A stretch of 64,000 nt of DNA from Triplophysa rosa (GCF_024868665.1 NC_079900.1:1349212-1413211); one strand, 5' to 3'. Shown: positions 45,101 to 56,192, counted from the first letter of the stretch. Program-made: numbers and translations. Notes: generated by a model not told the origin, from the sequence alone.

Positions 45101-46107
45101 AAATTTTAAACAATCTACTTTTTACTTTTACTTGAGTAGATTTTTTGACTGGTAACTTTACTGGTACTCAAGTACAATTTCATCAAAGTAGTAGTACTTG
45201 TATTTGAGTATAATATGTTTGTACTTTTTCCACCTCTGGTCCTGCGCTAGGCAGTCTTTAGACGTGGGGCGGGGCGTTTAAAATAGAAAGAGACATGACA
45301 ACTAGCCCATAAACTTAAAGGTGCAGTTTGTAAGAATTTTGCAGTAAAATATCCAAAAACCACTAGGCCAGTGTTATATATTTTATTCAGCAGAGTGCTT
45401 ACAATATCTCAAATGTTTAACTACTTGTAAATCGTGTGAAAATCGCCATTCTAAACTGTGACACGGGGCTGTGCAGTCGCCTGTCAATGGCGTCATATCC
45501 GCGTTCCCCTTTGTTAGCGCCTTTACTGACGTAGAAACCACATGACAACAGTGTCGTGGACAAATGCGGAAGTAGAGTCTAGGGTCTAGCAAGCCACTAG
45601 CTTGTTTCGAGCAGTCCCTTATTTATGGACCACAATTATTCGCAACATTTATAAAACTTTACCTCATCCGCTAACATGATTTCTCGTTCCTGTCTGATTG
45701 ATGGCCATCAGCGGTTGAGTTGAAGACAACAGATCCTTCACAGCATCATCAAGCTACGGCATGTTGTTGTTTTGATCGTGCGCCCTCTAGTGGCGGTTTC
45801 TACAAAACCTGTACCTTTAATATAAATTATTGTAAATAATCAATTCACAAAATTTACCATATCCATTGCATGAATTTAATCACATTTGTCATTATCATTT
45901 TTACTCAAATATGAATATCTGAGGGACCCCCTAAGTCTATTTTTTTACTTCTTATATCTTATTGATATGAATACATGGAGTACATTATCTCTGTGCTTTT
46001 CTTTTATTGTCAGTGAATGATGGAGATACTCACGGATGGACGCGGTTGAAGAACGTCCGTCTCAGCAGAAGAGCGATGGTGCTCAGAACCATGATGGTCG
46101 TGCACAT
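42145..46107 (-). CDS. prcd: Photoreceptor disc component, prcd copy 2
   Basis: Exon 1 is 46034-46107 and exon 2 is 42145-42211, with the same lengths (74 and 67 bp), phase and splice sites as copy 1, giving 46 aa. Residue 17 is Arg (LLLRRTFFNRVHP), as in mammalian PRCD, and exon 2 reads QPDASSPNEQP (Ser for Gly). The intron is 3.8 kb against 0.4 kb in copy 1, because of a hAT-type element (43219-45238) carrying a Tc1 element, plus a TTAA-type MITE (45315-45820). Open frame and splice sites are intact, so both copies could be expressed. Confidence 0.85.
43219..45238. mobile_element. hAT-type element with exact 8-bp target duplication, hosting a Tc1 insertion
   Basis: Ends cagaggtggaaagtaac and actttttccacctctg, flanked by the direct repeat gtcctgcg (43211-43218 and 45239-45246). 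A Tc1-like element occupies 43913-45000, so about 0.9 kb belongs to the hAT element. A piece at 43560-43680 reads NEVNPWPYLSNHISFKTG before a possible splice donor and may be leftover transposase. Confidence 0.85.
43913..45000 (+). mobile_element. Tc1-like transposon, decayed
   Basis: Inverted ends caggtacatct and agatgtacctg, flanked by TA (43911-43912 and 45001-45002). The inside keeps scattered transposase-like pieces (WWMAALTVDFRKPSG, IKATWASITPEQCHRLI) in shifting frames with many stops. It is nested in the hAT element. Confidence 0.85.
45315..45820. mobile_element. TTAA-flanked MITE
   Basis: Ends ttaaaggtgcagtttgta and acaaaacctgtacctttaa, both at TTAA. No ORF. TTAA duplication suggests piggyBac- or Kolobok-type mobilisation. 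Confidence 0.7.
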
Positions 46108-46335
46108 GTTTGCTGTTATATCGTGAAGCTCGGGGACATAAACACGATGCTCAGGACATTCTTAAGCACTTAACACACACACTCTCTCTCTCTCTCTCTC
46201 TCTGAGCTGCACGTGAGTGAGATTATGTGAGAGGATTAGAGTTAATTCCATCTGTGTGAGGTGTCATGGGGACTTGAACCAGGCTCCAACTCCTGCTCTG
46301 CTTTCACCGCTCAAATACTTGCATACATTTGCTGT

Positions 46336-46392
46336 GGTGTTCTGAGTGGTTGCTAGGATGTTGCTATGGTGTTTTAGGAAGTTGCTACTAGG
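46336..46392. repeat. Minisatellite remnant (copy 2)
   Basis: Only about two units of the ttgctaggatgttgctatgg array that spans over 500 bp in copy 1. Confidence 0.8.
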
Positions 46393-46980
46393 GATGTTCC
46401 AATTTTCCCTTCCCTGCCCTTTCACAGATGAGTCCTGGTTCTGTGTGGACTTTCATTCCTGTTTTGAGTCTTCACACTGACGCTTCCCACAGAGTGACTA
46501 CAGTATACAGTACAGTACAGTACACTATCTGGTGCATCACCATTATGACCATTTTGCTGGCTCCCTGAGGCGTTCCAAAGACACGGCATTGTGCACTGCA
46601 GGCAATAATGTTTAAGAGGCATTTCTAGTCCATTGTGACTTCAGGTGAATCACAGAAGTACTGAACAACCAACAGTGTTTTGGTGAGCTCTTGTTTTCAC
46701 CAATGTGTGACAAGCCAATTCACACCTTGTGAGAAACAATCATGTCTGGGCATCATTAAAAGTGATGAGGAATGAAATTCCATTGATGACAACCTTGATT
46801 AATAACAGACCTACATGTTTATACATGAATTTTGAACAATACCTTTTTTGATCCACTTCAAATGTTGACTAGTGTATTTTCAATAAACACATGTCCTAAA
46901 AAACGTGGCACAGTTTTGTGAAATTCTGATTTACTTAATCTGAATTTTAATTCTAGTGACTGACTTTGTTGCTGGCACTC
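46393..46980. other. Stretch without recognised gene
   Basis: No exon, repeat boundary or RNA gene recognised. Confidence 0.35.
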
Positions 46981-48107
46981 ATGGACAGCTATGTAAACGA
47001 GAAATTGTCAGAATGGCAGCTTGACAATCTAATAGACACATTTAAAGGTAAGTTAATTTTTATTAGGACATAAAGACAATGTTAAAGTGCTAGTTCGCCT
47101 AAAAGTTTAAATTATTTCATCCTTTGCTCACCATTTTGTCATTTCAAACCTGTATGACTTTCTTCTGTAGAACACAAAAGAAGATACCCCGCATCTATGT
47201 ACAAGAGAGGAGGAAAGGTCTTCAGACCCACCACTGACGAGGCCCAGTGGTCATTTATTGACATGCAACCTGTAAGTTATCACTTTAGTGTTTCTACTTT
47301 AATGATGGTAGATGTTTTTAAGTGTTGGAAATCTTTGGCACAATAGCCTAGTGTTTGTTTTAAAGCCAAGTGCAATATGCAGGAACTAGACAGTGATTCC
47401 TGTTAATCATAAAAGCCTTGGCACAAGTACTCTAGTAGTTCTGATGCGTCACGATCATTTTTTTCATGACCGATTGCTGCTATTACATTTTTTCTTTCTT
47501 TCTGATTGGTTATGCTAGCATTTCGTACTGTACCCTGAGATTTGATTTGTTGGCATTGCGAGAGGTTAAGAGTCAAGACGGGTCAGAGAATCAATAAAAA
47601 AAACATTTGGGAAGAGTATGTCCACATCTGGAGTTATACTTTCTAATTAGCACGTAACTTCAAGTTCACATGCCTTTTGTATAGATAAATAAAACTTGTA
47701 CGATTGCTTTTAATGACACATTATGTACTATTACTCGTTCTGTTTCCGAATACTGAATTTGAATGTATAAAAATGTTTGCAGTTGTTTTTTCACAATAAA
47801 GCTTGACTTAAATGTCAGTTATATTGCAATACTGAGTGATGGTGTGTAATCAACAGGTGGGGACCAACATGGTGGAATATCTTCAAAATATTGAGATGAC
47901 GGGAGAATTGTTGCGCGTTTTGTGCCTTGCGAACGAGACAAGGTGGACCTGCCAGACATTTGCCATCATTGGATGTAATGCCATTGAGACAGACTCTTTG
48001 TTGGAGGCTTTGATGTTACCTACACAAAGCAGTGTCTTCACACCTGGGAGTTTCTCCAGCATGCTGTATATCAGATTGATGGACACGAGTCATCATCTGT
48101 TTTATTA
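46981..48107 (+). pseudogene. SAM-domain-like uncharacterised protein, N-terminal and middle exons (remnant)
   Basis: Starts after an acceptor-like ttttaattctag with an ATG near 47009 or upstream. The frame reads MDSYVNEKLSEWQLDNLIDT and then meets a GTAAGT donor; this resembles the start of fish proteins with a sterile alpha motif. A second piece (about 47195-47272) reads KRGGKVFRPTTDEAQWSFID and a third (47850-48107) reads VGTNMVEYLQNIEMTGE onward, with a one-base frameshift near 48010 after which YTKQCLHTWEFLQHAVYQ continues to a stop. I recognise the family only as an uncharacterised fish type and give no function. The frameshift and a repeat at 47080-47195 argue for a pseudogene. Confidence 0.45.
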
Positions 48108-48358
48108 AGCTGACATTTAATAACTTATAATTTTGTAATTTAGTTTACTATGAAGTTTTGTTGCAGGACTCCTTGTTCTTAATAAATATGTTCTTATCAT
48201 TTTGATAAATGAAAAAATTGAAATGAATGAAAAAAGTATGTGGGGAATGATCAATGTCACGTGGGGGTTAAAACATTTGTATTCAAAACTTTTATACATT
48301 TTTATGCACAATTCAAAACATTGTATTCAAATGTACATTTTGAATGTACATGGAGTCT

Positions 48359-48607
48359 TGGCCTAATGGTTAGAGAGTCGGACTCGTGACCAGAAGGTTG
48401 CCGGTTTGATTCCCAGGGCCGGCGGGTAACGACTGTGGTGTCCTTGAGCAAGGCACCTTACACCCTACTTGCTCCCCGGGCGCTGTAGTGATAGCTGCCC
48501 ACTGCTCCGGGTGTGCGTGTGTTCACTACTCTCTGGATGGGTTAAATGCAGAGGTCACATTTCGGGTATGGGTCACCATATCTGACTAATAGGTCACTTT
48601 CACTTCA
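48359..48607 (+). mobile_element. tRNA-derived SINE (HAmo/V-SINE-like)
   Basis: A box tggcctaatgg at 48359-48369, B-box-like ggtttgattcc at 48403-48413, central block ttcactactctctggatggg and 3' end ggtcactttcacttca. Same family as 14722-14972, opposite strand. Confidence 0.85.
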
Positions 48608-48649
48608 CTTATAAATTGATGTTGTGTACCTTTTGGCACTTTTTTTTTA

Positions 48650-48897
48650 GAAAAAATAGGTTCTTGTCTACTAAATCAAGTAGAATGGGTCAAATGAAAT
48701 AACCCAGCACATGACTAACACCAACAAGAGTGTTAGTTTCATCCACTGGTTGGGTCAAATGAACAGCACAGAATTCTGGGTTAAATAATAAAATCCAGCA
48801 ATTGGGTCAAACCAACCCAGCGCGTGTTCTGTCCAGCAGTGACCCAGCGGTTGGGTTAAGGTTGGGTTGTTTTTATCCCAGCAGTTTTTAGAGTGTA
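48650..48897. repeat. MITE of the ggttgggtcaaa/aacccag family
   Basis: Repeated motifs gggtcaaa and aacccagc in both orientations, ending tttttagagtgta. It directly abuts and probably interrupts the exon at 48898-49049. Confidence 0.65.
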
Positions 48898-49049
48898 GCT
48901 TCACTTCCATTCGTGGAGTTTTCTTGGGTTTTTCTACGATTGTCTCTGCTACAGTTGTGGTGGTCATTTTCAGTGACTTCTCAATCTTCTCCATCTCTAC
49001 TGTCAGAGCATCCTTAGCATGCTTGATATTGTCTGCACTTGAGAGGTAT
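48898..49049 (-). pseudogene. hAT/ZBED-type transposase-like exon fragment
   Basis: On the minus strand a good acceptor (tatttctttcag) is followed by an open exon reading YLSSADNIKHAKDALTVEME, then KIEKSLKMTTTTVAETIVEK. The position and pattern resemble the C-terminal region of hAT/ZBED-like proteins after the LDPRF block. The exon runs into the MITE at 48897, so the remainder is lost or displaced. Confidence 0.4.
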
Positions 49050-49309
49050 CTGAAAGAAATAATAATGAAAAGCAACAAATAAATGTAACAAATAAATAAC
49101 CTCCAAAGTAGCCTTTGGTTTTTCTCATGTTGCTTGTGTTGTCGCGCAAAACTTAGAGATATTCCACTTCACAAGCATCCCCTCAATTGATTCAGGATGG
49201 GCCTGAATTGAATTTCAGAATAATTTTCAATTGTACTTACCCCAATTTTGCTTGTTTTTATTATTCAATTACGTCATTACCACTTAGCTGTCTTATGTGT
49301 CTATTTCAG

Positions 49310-49842
49310 ATAAGTGCCGAGTTCAATAAAGTAGTCACTACAGGTTTGCTGCAGTCATTCCTGGATGGACTAGATGCCTTTGTGCCAAGCTGTACAAAGC
49401 AGCTGTTTCATCGAGCCATAGGTTGAGCCTTAGCAGTCTTATGCAGTGATTAATATCTTCACATGTTGTTTTTTAGAATTACATGCAATGTAAATCAGGA
49501 TAAAATCTGTTTGTTTTAGGTTCATGCTGAAACGCTGGATGTCATCATGAAGGAAATGCGTGTTGGCCTTTTGAATGGGTATGATGGTGTCCTTAATGAT
49601 GCTTTTCCTCTTTAAATTTTCAATGTGGGGGTGGAGGAAACGATTGTTCTTCATAACCTCAGGGATGTTCCTACAGCTTTTGCTATGCTAATGGGAACCA
49701 TCTACTGCCTAAATCTGCAGTACCCTCACAATATGAGGTACTCGTTTGAATTCCTGCAGAAGGTTGTCATGAAGAGTCAACCTGACCACTGTTCAGCTCA
49801 GATACACGTGCTTAGAAATAAACTGCTGGGGTATCCTTTATA
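49310..49842 (+). pseudogene. SAMD3-like C-terminal exon remnants
   Basis: Three pieces in order. 49310-49421 (acceptor ctatttcag, GTTGAG donor) reads EFNKVVTTGLLQSFLDGLDA. 49520-49578 (acceptor ttgttttag) reads VHAETLDVIMKEMRVGLLN. 49630-49842 reads VEETIVLHNLRDVPTAFAML, then YCLNLQYPHNMRYSFEFLQK and a stop. The last part resembles the C-terminal domain of fish SAM-domain uncharacterised proteins. The first two pieces do not join in phase, suggesting decay. Together with 46981-48107 this may be one broken gene inserted in duplication copy 2. Confidence 0.45.
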
Positions 49843-51120
49843 GACTGGTGCTAAGCCTTAAAGGAATAGTTTACTTAAATATGATGTACCTTACCTTCAT
49901 GTCATGCTAGGTGCATATGACATCCATTCTTTAGTGTAACAGAGTTATTGTGACTCTACCTTGTGTTGTAATGCTGTTTATGCTTAAGGCTTAAGGGTGA
50001 ATCAAAACTTCCTATAACTTTCTTTGGAGATGGTGTGATGTCTTGTATAGACGTGTTTACTCCCACTCATACTATCTAGAACGTACTGTTTTAACGGCCG
50101 ATAGGTAGGTACTTATTCAAATTCAGTACGTACTGTCACAGTATATGATTCCGGACGCAGCCATAGTCTTCTTCTTCTTTTGCATTTTAAGGCGGTTGGC
50201 AAACAAACAATAGGTCCATTTCCGCCACCCACTGGCGGGCTGGAGTGTGGCGTGACAATGAGACAGAATACTAATAAATAACTAAATAAAATCAATAAAT
50301 CTAATCCTTATAGTCTTATTACGCTCATATAGCTTATTATTAAATGCTGGTATATCTGAGAGCTTTACTTGAATTTGACTTTTAATAGATTACTAGATTA
50401 CTTTTTAATTTACTTAAATGAAAACTGTCTTGATTGTTTTGCACCGTCGAGGTTTTGTTAGCAACAGAAGCATTGGATACATCTGTTCTTATTGCTACTA
50501 AGAACAATTTTACTATGTTATTGTTCAGTGTAATAAATGGACAAGTATCGTTTGAACCATTCATATGTCAAAAAGGTATGTGAGCTTTTTTACGTATTTG
50601 ACAACTGGTTGTGTTGAACACAGTCCATTTCTGATTCCCTAACTTCTTTTTCTTCATCATACTCATTATCTCCCTTTATCTTTCTCCCATTTAAACATTA
50701 AAGAACTCCATGTAATACTTAAAAAATCATGTTTTAGAATATGTTTGTATGTTGTAATGCATTTTCAAGCCAATGTTAAAATAAGCATAACATTACGCTT
50801 GTTAAAATAAATTGTATATTTTTGGACTAAAGTTGTAAGTTGATTCAGTGTGAATAACATTAGTCAATAAGAAATTTTATTTAAATAAGATGGGAAGTTT
50901 TAATTTAACATAATAACGTGAGTTTTCTGTAGTTGATAATGTAACATAGCAAGTTATTTAAACTCAGATTCACAAGTTGAAATGACGAATGATAATTAGT
51001 TAAACACAATGTAAAACATATATATTTAAGTTGAAACAAAGAATACCTTTAAGTTCAGTTAACTCACGTTTTTAAGGCAGCAGGTGAACGTTCGTTTCTA
51101 AGTTTAACCAACTGTTTTAC
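49843..51120. other. Stretch without recognised gene
   Basis: AT-rich. A dispersed repeat at about 50055-50160 (with inverted relative at 63113-63235) and a tcttcttcttcttttgcatt motif at 50168 are the only structures seen. Confidence 0.4.
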
Positions 51121-51794
51121 AGTGTAACTTCAGTTGAACAGATAAACACATATGTGTGTGTTATTATCATGAGGCTCTATTATCAGTTAAAGCTTGAATA
51201 TTTTTTCAGTTTAACACACACAAACGTCAATCCCCTGAAAAATAAAAATATTAATATATCAAGCTCCTAATAACATTTAACAGTTACAACAGTTTATCAC
51301 AGAGCATTTTATAGATTGTGTTTTATTGATTTGACCTTGTGTGCTTTTTTCTGACTTTATATCTCAAAATGTTATAACTCAGACTGTCATGAGACATGAT
51401 CAGATTTTTGGTGCATGAAGTCACTTCTCATGAATTTCACATTTACTATAGACATGTTAACTGTATGATTATATTCTTGTGCAGTGATATGGTTATTAGT
51501 AACCGTTTTAAGTAATTATATGTGTTTTTTTAGGTTTCATGTGTCTCGTTTGATGAAACCGTACAGCAGGTGAGACATGCACGACGTGATGACATCATGA
51601 TGGGGGTAATAACATTCCAGGTCTTTAATACCTAACAAACATTTGTTTGTGAAATATCTGACTTTCGTATTAAAGACACATGACAAAATCTAACAGAGTG
51701 ACACAAGAAGAGAATTTTTACCATTTAAGAATAACTTCAGTACACAAAAAAGAAGGGGACCGCCCGTCTGTATTGTAGTAGTAATTTCATCCAG

Positions 51795-54328
51795 TTAGGC
51801 AGAGTTTTTGATGGACTCCCAGCCGACTGCAGTGTAGACTTTATTCAGCTCGCCGCACATGATGCTCATGAGTTTAGACCACGCCCCCTGCACTGACGCT
51901 GCACTGAAGACTTGTGGGAAAGTTTCAAACAGCACGTCCAGAATGACGTCAGTTACAATCTGTGGAGATGAACAGAAGATTAGAATGAATTCAATGTCCA
52001 GGTACAAACATGCTTTAAATAAAAAACTACACTGTAATTTCACACAATTTTACCGTAAATCTTTCTTCGTGTATTTTTGAAATACGGTCAAAAATTATGC
52101 AATTACAGAAAAGCACTGCAAAATTACAAGAAAAACACGAAAGACATGAACTTTTATGTTACAATTTTTTTATTTTACAGTAATATTCTGGCGCCCAGCT
52201 GCCGGAAAATTACATTATTTTTACAGGAAGTTTTACAGTGTAGCGTACTGTTTACTACACACAACATTATTAACAACCACAGCTGATATGACTACTACAT
52301 CAATCGTCACACTGATAATGGAAGGTGAAGTTAAACACAGTGCATTGTGGGATACGCTGACTCATTCAGTGTGCATGAAGATGATGTTTTTTCGTCATAC
52401 TCACTTTAAAGTAACTGGGGTCCACCTTGTGTTTGAGCGCGTGTGTTTTGCCCAACTGATGGAAAATGTTGTTGACTTTGTCTCCGTCACGAAGGTTCAC
52501 CACCAGCATGTTGAGGGCCGTCATGATGTTTAACGCGTTTTTCTTCAGCTGGACGTTCTGACACATCTCTTCTGGATCCTGGATGTCACAGATCTGATCG
52601 AAGTACTGCTTAGCCGATGGAGTGTTTGTAAAAAACCTGTTGACAAAACACATTTACATTGATTTATACAACCTTTATCTAGTGTGACTTAAGAATTTGA
52701 GTAATTTAAGATCTTACCTTGAAAGAACAGTTCACGTCAAATTAAAAAACTTTGTCATGTCAAACCTGTTTGAGTTTCTTTCTTCTGCAAGAAGATATTT
52801 TGAAGAATGTTGATAATCAAAAACTAATTAACAGTTAACTAAACTAATTGTGTAATTACAAAAAAAATACAAACGCGTATCCCCCTGCCTCACAGTGGTT
52901 TGGCCCACTGCCTGCTTTCCCCGTTCATCTCACCTTCGCTACCTTTTAGTCAGGTACGCGGCTCAGTTCATCAGTGGCTGTCGAACTCCAGTAAGAAGGT
53001 TATTTTATTCACTTTAAATGAAGTGATTCTCTTTAATGTAGTTGATGCTGATTCATTAATGAATTAGTTGTGGGCAAAAAAAGCTGATTATCGGTGTACT
53101 TTGTATTTTTCCATGAATCTGCTGTGTTAGTGATTAAAACGATACTTTGCTAGTTAACGTTAGCTTGTTGCATAGGACGTCACACACTGCAACTAACACG
53201 CCGAAGCCGTTTCCCATGCGTTGTTTTATTTGTGGTGACCTGGCATGATGTTAACATTACCGGCCACAATTAGCCACCGATCCTTGCCATTCATGTCCCG
53301 TGTCACACACAGTCACGCACATACCGGTGACAATTTAGTGACTTTGGCACTATATTTAGTGAATTTCAGACCGCTTTTGTCCACAATAGGTGCACAGCTT
53401 TCATTCAGTTGGAAAAGGTCGTTTTCTCAGCATCTATTTTGTGCAGTGTGTGCGCGACGGATTAGCTAAACCTTCAGTTGACTGAAACTCGACGATTCAT
53501 CAACGAGTACAACACAGAATTTAAGCATCTGTCACAGTTACTGACTGTTTGGGTACACGAACATGAATATAGTACAAGTACATCTATGCACATAGTTTGC
53601 TGGTGGAGGTAGTGCACTACATGGGAAAACAACCACCACACTTTAATGTAGATGTATGTTGACTTTGTCAGACGATATTGCAGTATAAATCAGGATAACA
53701 TTTAAAAAGTGACTCATTGTTAACATGTAGTATCATGGGTAGTGTGTTTTATACTTGTTTCCTGTCTTGACAACAGAGACAAAAAAGATATAAATGGAAA
53801 CAGCTTTATTAGGTGTTCACTTGTATTACAGTATGTGACAGTTCAGTTCAATTATAATATGACTGCAAGTCTGCATGATGAACCTAACCCACATTGTTGC
53901 TTTGTGTCGTAGTAAGGACAATTTTGACTGTATTATTTGTGCCCCCTTCAAAAATTGCTCTTGAGAAATTTCATGTTTATTGTCCCCCCCTACTGTTAAA
54001 TGAGATTTACGCCCATGCCCAGCGCTGATGATGTATAAACCCCATCTGTCCTCCTGGACCCAATTTACTCTCTTTTCTTTCCATCCTCCCGGACTAAAAG
54101 CTCAACCTCAAGTGTTCACGACTCAACCCAGCAACCCTTCACATCTGAACCCCTGAGACTAAACCACGCAGAACATCTGAAGGACAAACAGAAGATGTGA
54201 AGAGTGTACCTGACGAGCACAGCCACCCCGGCGTCTTCTTTAACCTCGTACACGGGTCTCCACGTGTCCTGGATCACAGACACCTCTTCATCTGTGATGG
54301 TCCCTGTGTGCTCCACACCTGCGTCCAT
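51795..54328 (-). CDS. cygb1: Cytoglobin copy 2 (cygb1-like), 171 aa, altered heme pocket
   Basis: Exon 1 is 54210-54328 (119 bp), exon 2 is 52405-52636 (232 bp) and exon 3 is 51795-51959 (165 bp with stop). Phases and GT-AG sites match copy 1, and no frameshift or premature stop lies inside the globin fold. Exon 1 is identical to copy 1. Exon 2 differs at 11 residues. The CD1 Phe becomes Ile (YFDQICDI) and the distal His E7 becomes Asn (QLKKNALNIM). The proximal His F8 (LGKTHALKH) is kept. Exon 3 has one change (LVETF to LFETF) and ends two residues early at KNSA because of a 40- to 44-bp length difference. Most of the 3' UTR seen in copy 1 is deleted. It is either a decaying gene or a globin with a changed ligand pocket. 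Confidence 0.85.
52028..52242. repeat. MITE in cytoglobin intron 2 (copy 2)
   Basis: Counterpart of 27745-27952, with inverted ends near acactgtaatttcacaca and ggaagttttacagtgta. Shared position shows pre-duplication insertion. Confidence 0.65.
52830..54014. other. Non-homologous part of cytoglobin copy 2 intron 1
   Basis: Replaces about 6.2 kb of copy 1 intron (28790-34950). No exon recognised. Its edge (53930-54014, ending ttacgcccatgccc) looks like the end of a repeat of unknown class. Confidence 0.45.
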
Positions 54329-54489
54329 GTCGATCAGAGCCGTGTGTCTCTTCTGTATGCTCGCTCGCTCGCTCTTTAAACCCTCTCTCACACACTTCAC
54401 ACAGAGCCACGTGTGTTCTCTCTCTCTTGTGAAAGGAAGAAGAGTCGAACGTGAATGAAGAGGGTCCGCCCCCTCTCTCTCTTTTAATT

Positions 54490-54650
54490 TTCAATTAATT
54501 TTCAATTTCAAGGTACTTTATTGGCATGATTGCGTGTTCTTACAATATTGCCAAAGCATTGACAATACAAAATAAAAGACATACAATAAGTACAAACATA
54601 AATTTAATTAACAAGTAAAATTAAAAGAAAGTGCTGAGTAAGGGATAAAT
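54490..54650 (-). mobile_element. LINE 3' tail
   Basis: On the minus strand ends gccaataaagtaccttgaaa followed by ttgaaaattaattgaaaa repeats, a typical fish LINE tail with short tandem terminal repeats. Confidence 0.6.
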
Positions 54651-55543
54651 ATAGAATGAAATATAAAATAAAGTATATGTAAATAAACACATGAAATATG
54701 GAAAATAAAATATCTATATCTAATGTAGATTTCATCCTGCTAGAAGCAATTGGCAAGTAAGTTGCTGTAATACATTCCACAGTATGCTGACTGTAACTAT
54801 GAAATACTGTAATTCTTTATCACAGTTGTGTAATTGCAATTAGAGTATTAGAATGCTGTGTTATTTTTCACAGCAAATATTAGACAACATGCATTACTGC
54901 ATACATGTTTGTGTACTGTGAAATAAAGACACCGCTTTTACTACAAAAATGACATTTATTGACTTACAACATTTCTCATGTGACAATGCATAAAGGCATA
55001 AAAATAGATTGTGAACATGTAGACATTATTTATTTTGTAAATATATTTATTTATTTTGTAAAATTAAAATTAGAAATGTATTAAACACAATCATTTTAAA
55101 ATGCTATAACATACATTAAAAGTTTATAATAAAAAAAACTATATTGTAATACTATACAATATGTCATTGAAAAAACATTATTTGTAACTGACTCTGGTCC
55201 TGTCTGTTTTTTCTGGACTGGAGTCATCCTCCTTACTCCCTTCAGTAAAAGACAGAGACTCATTTTATTCAGTGATATTCATTCTGCAGAAGTTGCATTA
55301 TTACACAGACTACAGGTATTTAATGCTGTTTAAATGTGCCGTAACTGTATTTACACCACAACTCCATAATGTTATGAGATTAATGTCATTTTAAATGCAT
55401 GTGTATACATTATGAAAAGATAAAAAGACAAAATATTAAGGCTGATGCTGTCTTTAAACTGAGGTAGAGGAGCAAATCACATGTCAGAAATATAAGAAAC
55501 AAGCACTCCTTACAGTGGTGTCATGACTCTGCCTCTTCATGTC
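54651..55543. other. Stretch without recognised gene
   Basis: AT-rich, with inverted motifs such as ctgtaatacattccacagta suggesting an old MITE; boundaries not defined. Confidence 0.35.
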
Positions 55544-56191
55544 TGTCAAGATATGGGGAGGAAGAACCCAGATGCAAGCCGCGGCAATGACGGCGTTAAC
55601 AAATACTTTAATAGACAAGACAACAAAAACAACAACCCACAATGGAGAAAAAACGGGACACGATTAACCAACAGAACTCAAAGAAAACACTTCCCATGAG
55701 GGGGAAAAATAAGTAATAATACAAAAAGAATTGGACACAACGTCGAAAACGAGACAAGGTAATTTAAATTATGAGACAAGGCAAAAGGAACACGGACATA
55801 ACACGAGGACTATACAGACAGGTAAGCACAAAGGTAATCTCCTTGGTAGGCACGAGAAACACAGGAATCACGACGAGGGCATGAAAACTCACAGCACAAG
55901 AACAACGCACAAGGTACGGGGTACAATGACCGACACAGGACAATGAAACATGAGGGCATTAAATAGGAAAGACAAACGAAGGATAATTGACGAGGGCAGG
56001 TGTGGAACATTAGACACGCAAGGGAAGCAATACAGGGAACGAGAGGGGCGGGGCCAATGACAAGACACGAGAAAGCACATGAGATGTAAAAACGTAAACA
56101 ACTCATGGCTTTCTCACATAAAACCGAAGGGCTCTGTCCCGATCCTGCCACACGACTAGAAATTCGGAAACAAGAAGGCAGGACCGTGACA
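55544..56191 (-). mobile_element. Ty3/gypsy-type LTR, minus orientation
   Basis: Read on the minus strand it begins tgtcacggtcctgcc and ends cttgaca, with the shared blocks cccctcatgggaagtg and tattaaagtatttgtta seen in the plus-strand LTR at 56193-56760. It lacks an internal region of its own. Confidence 0.7.
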
Positions 56192-56192
56192 A

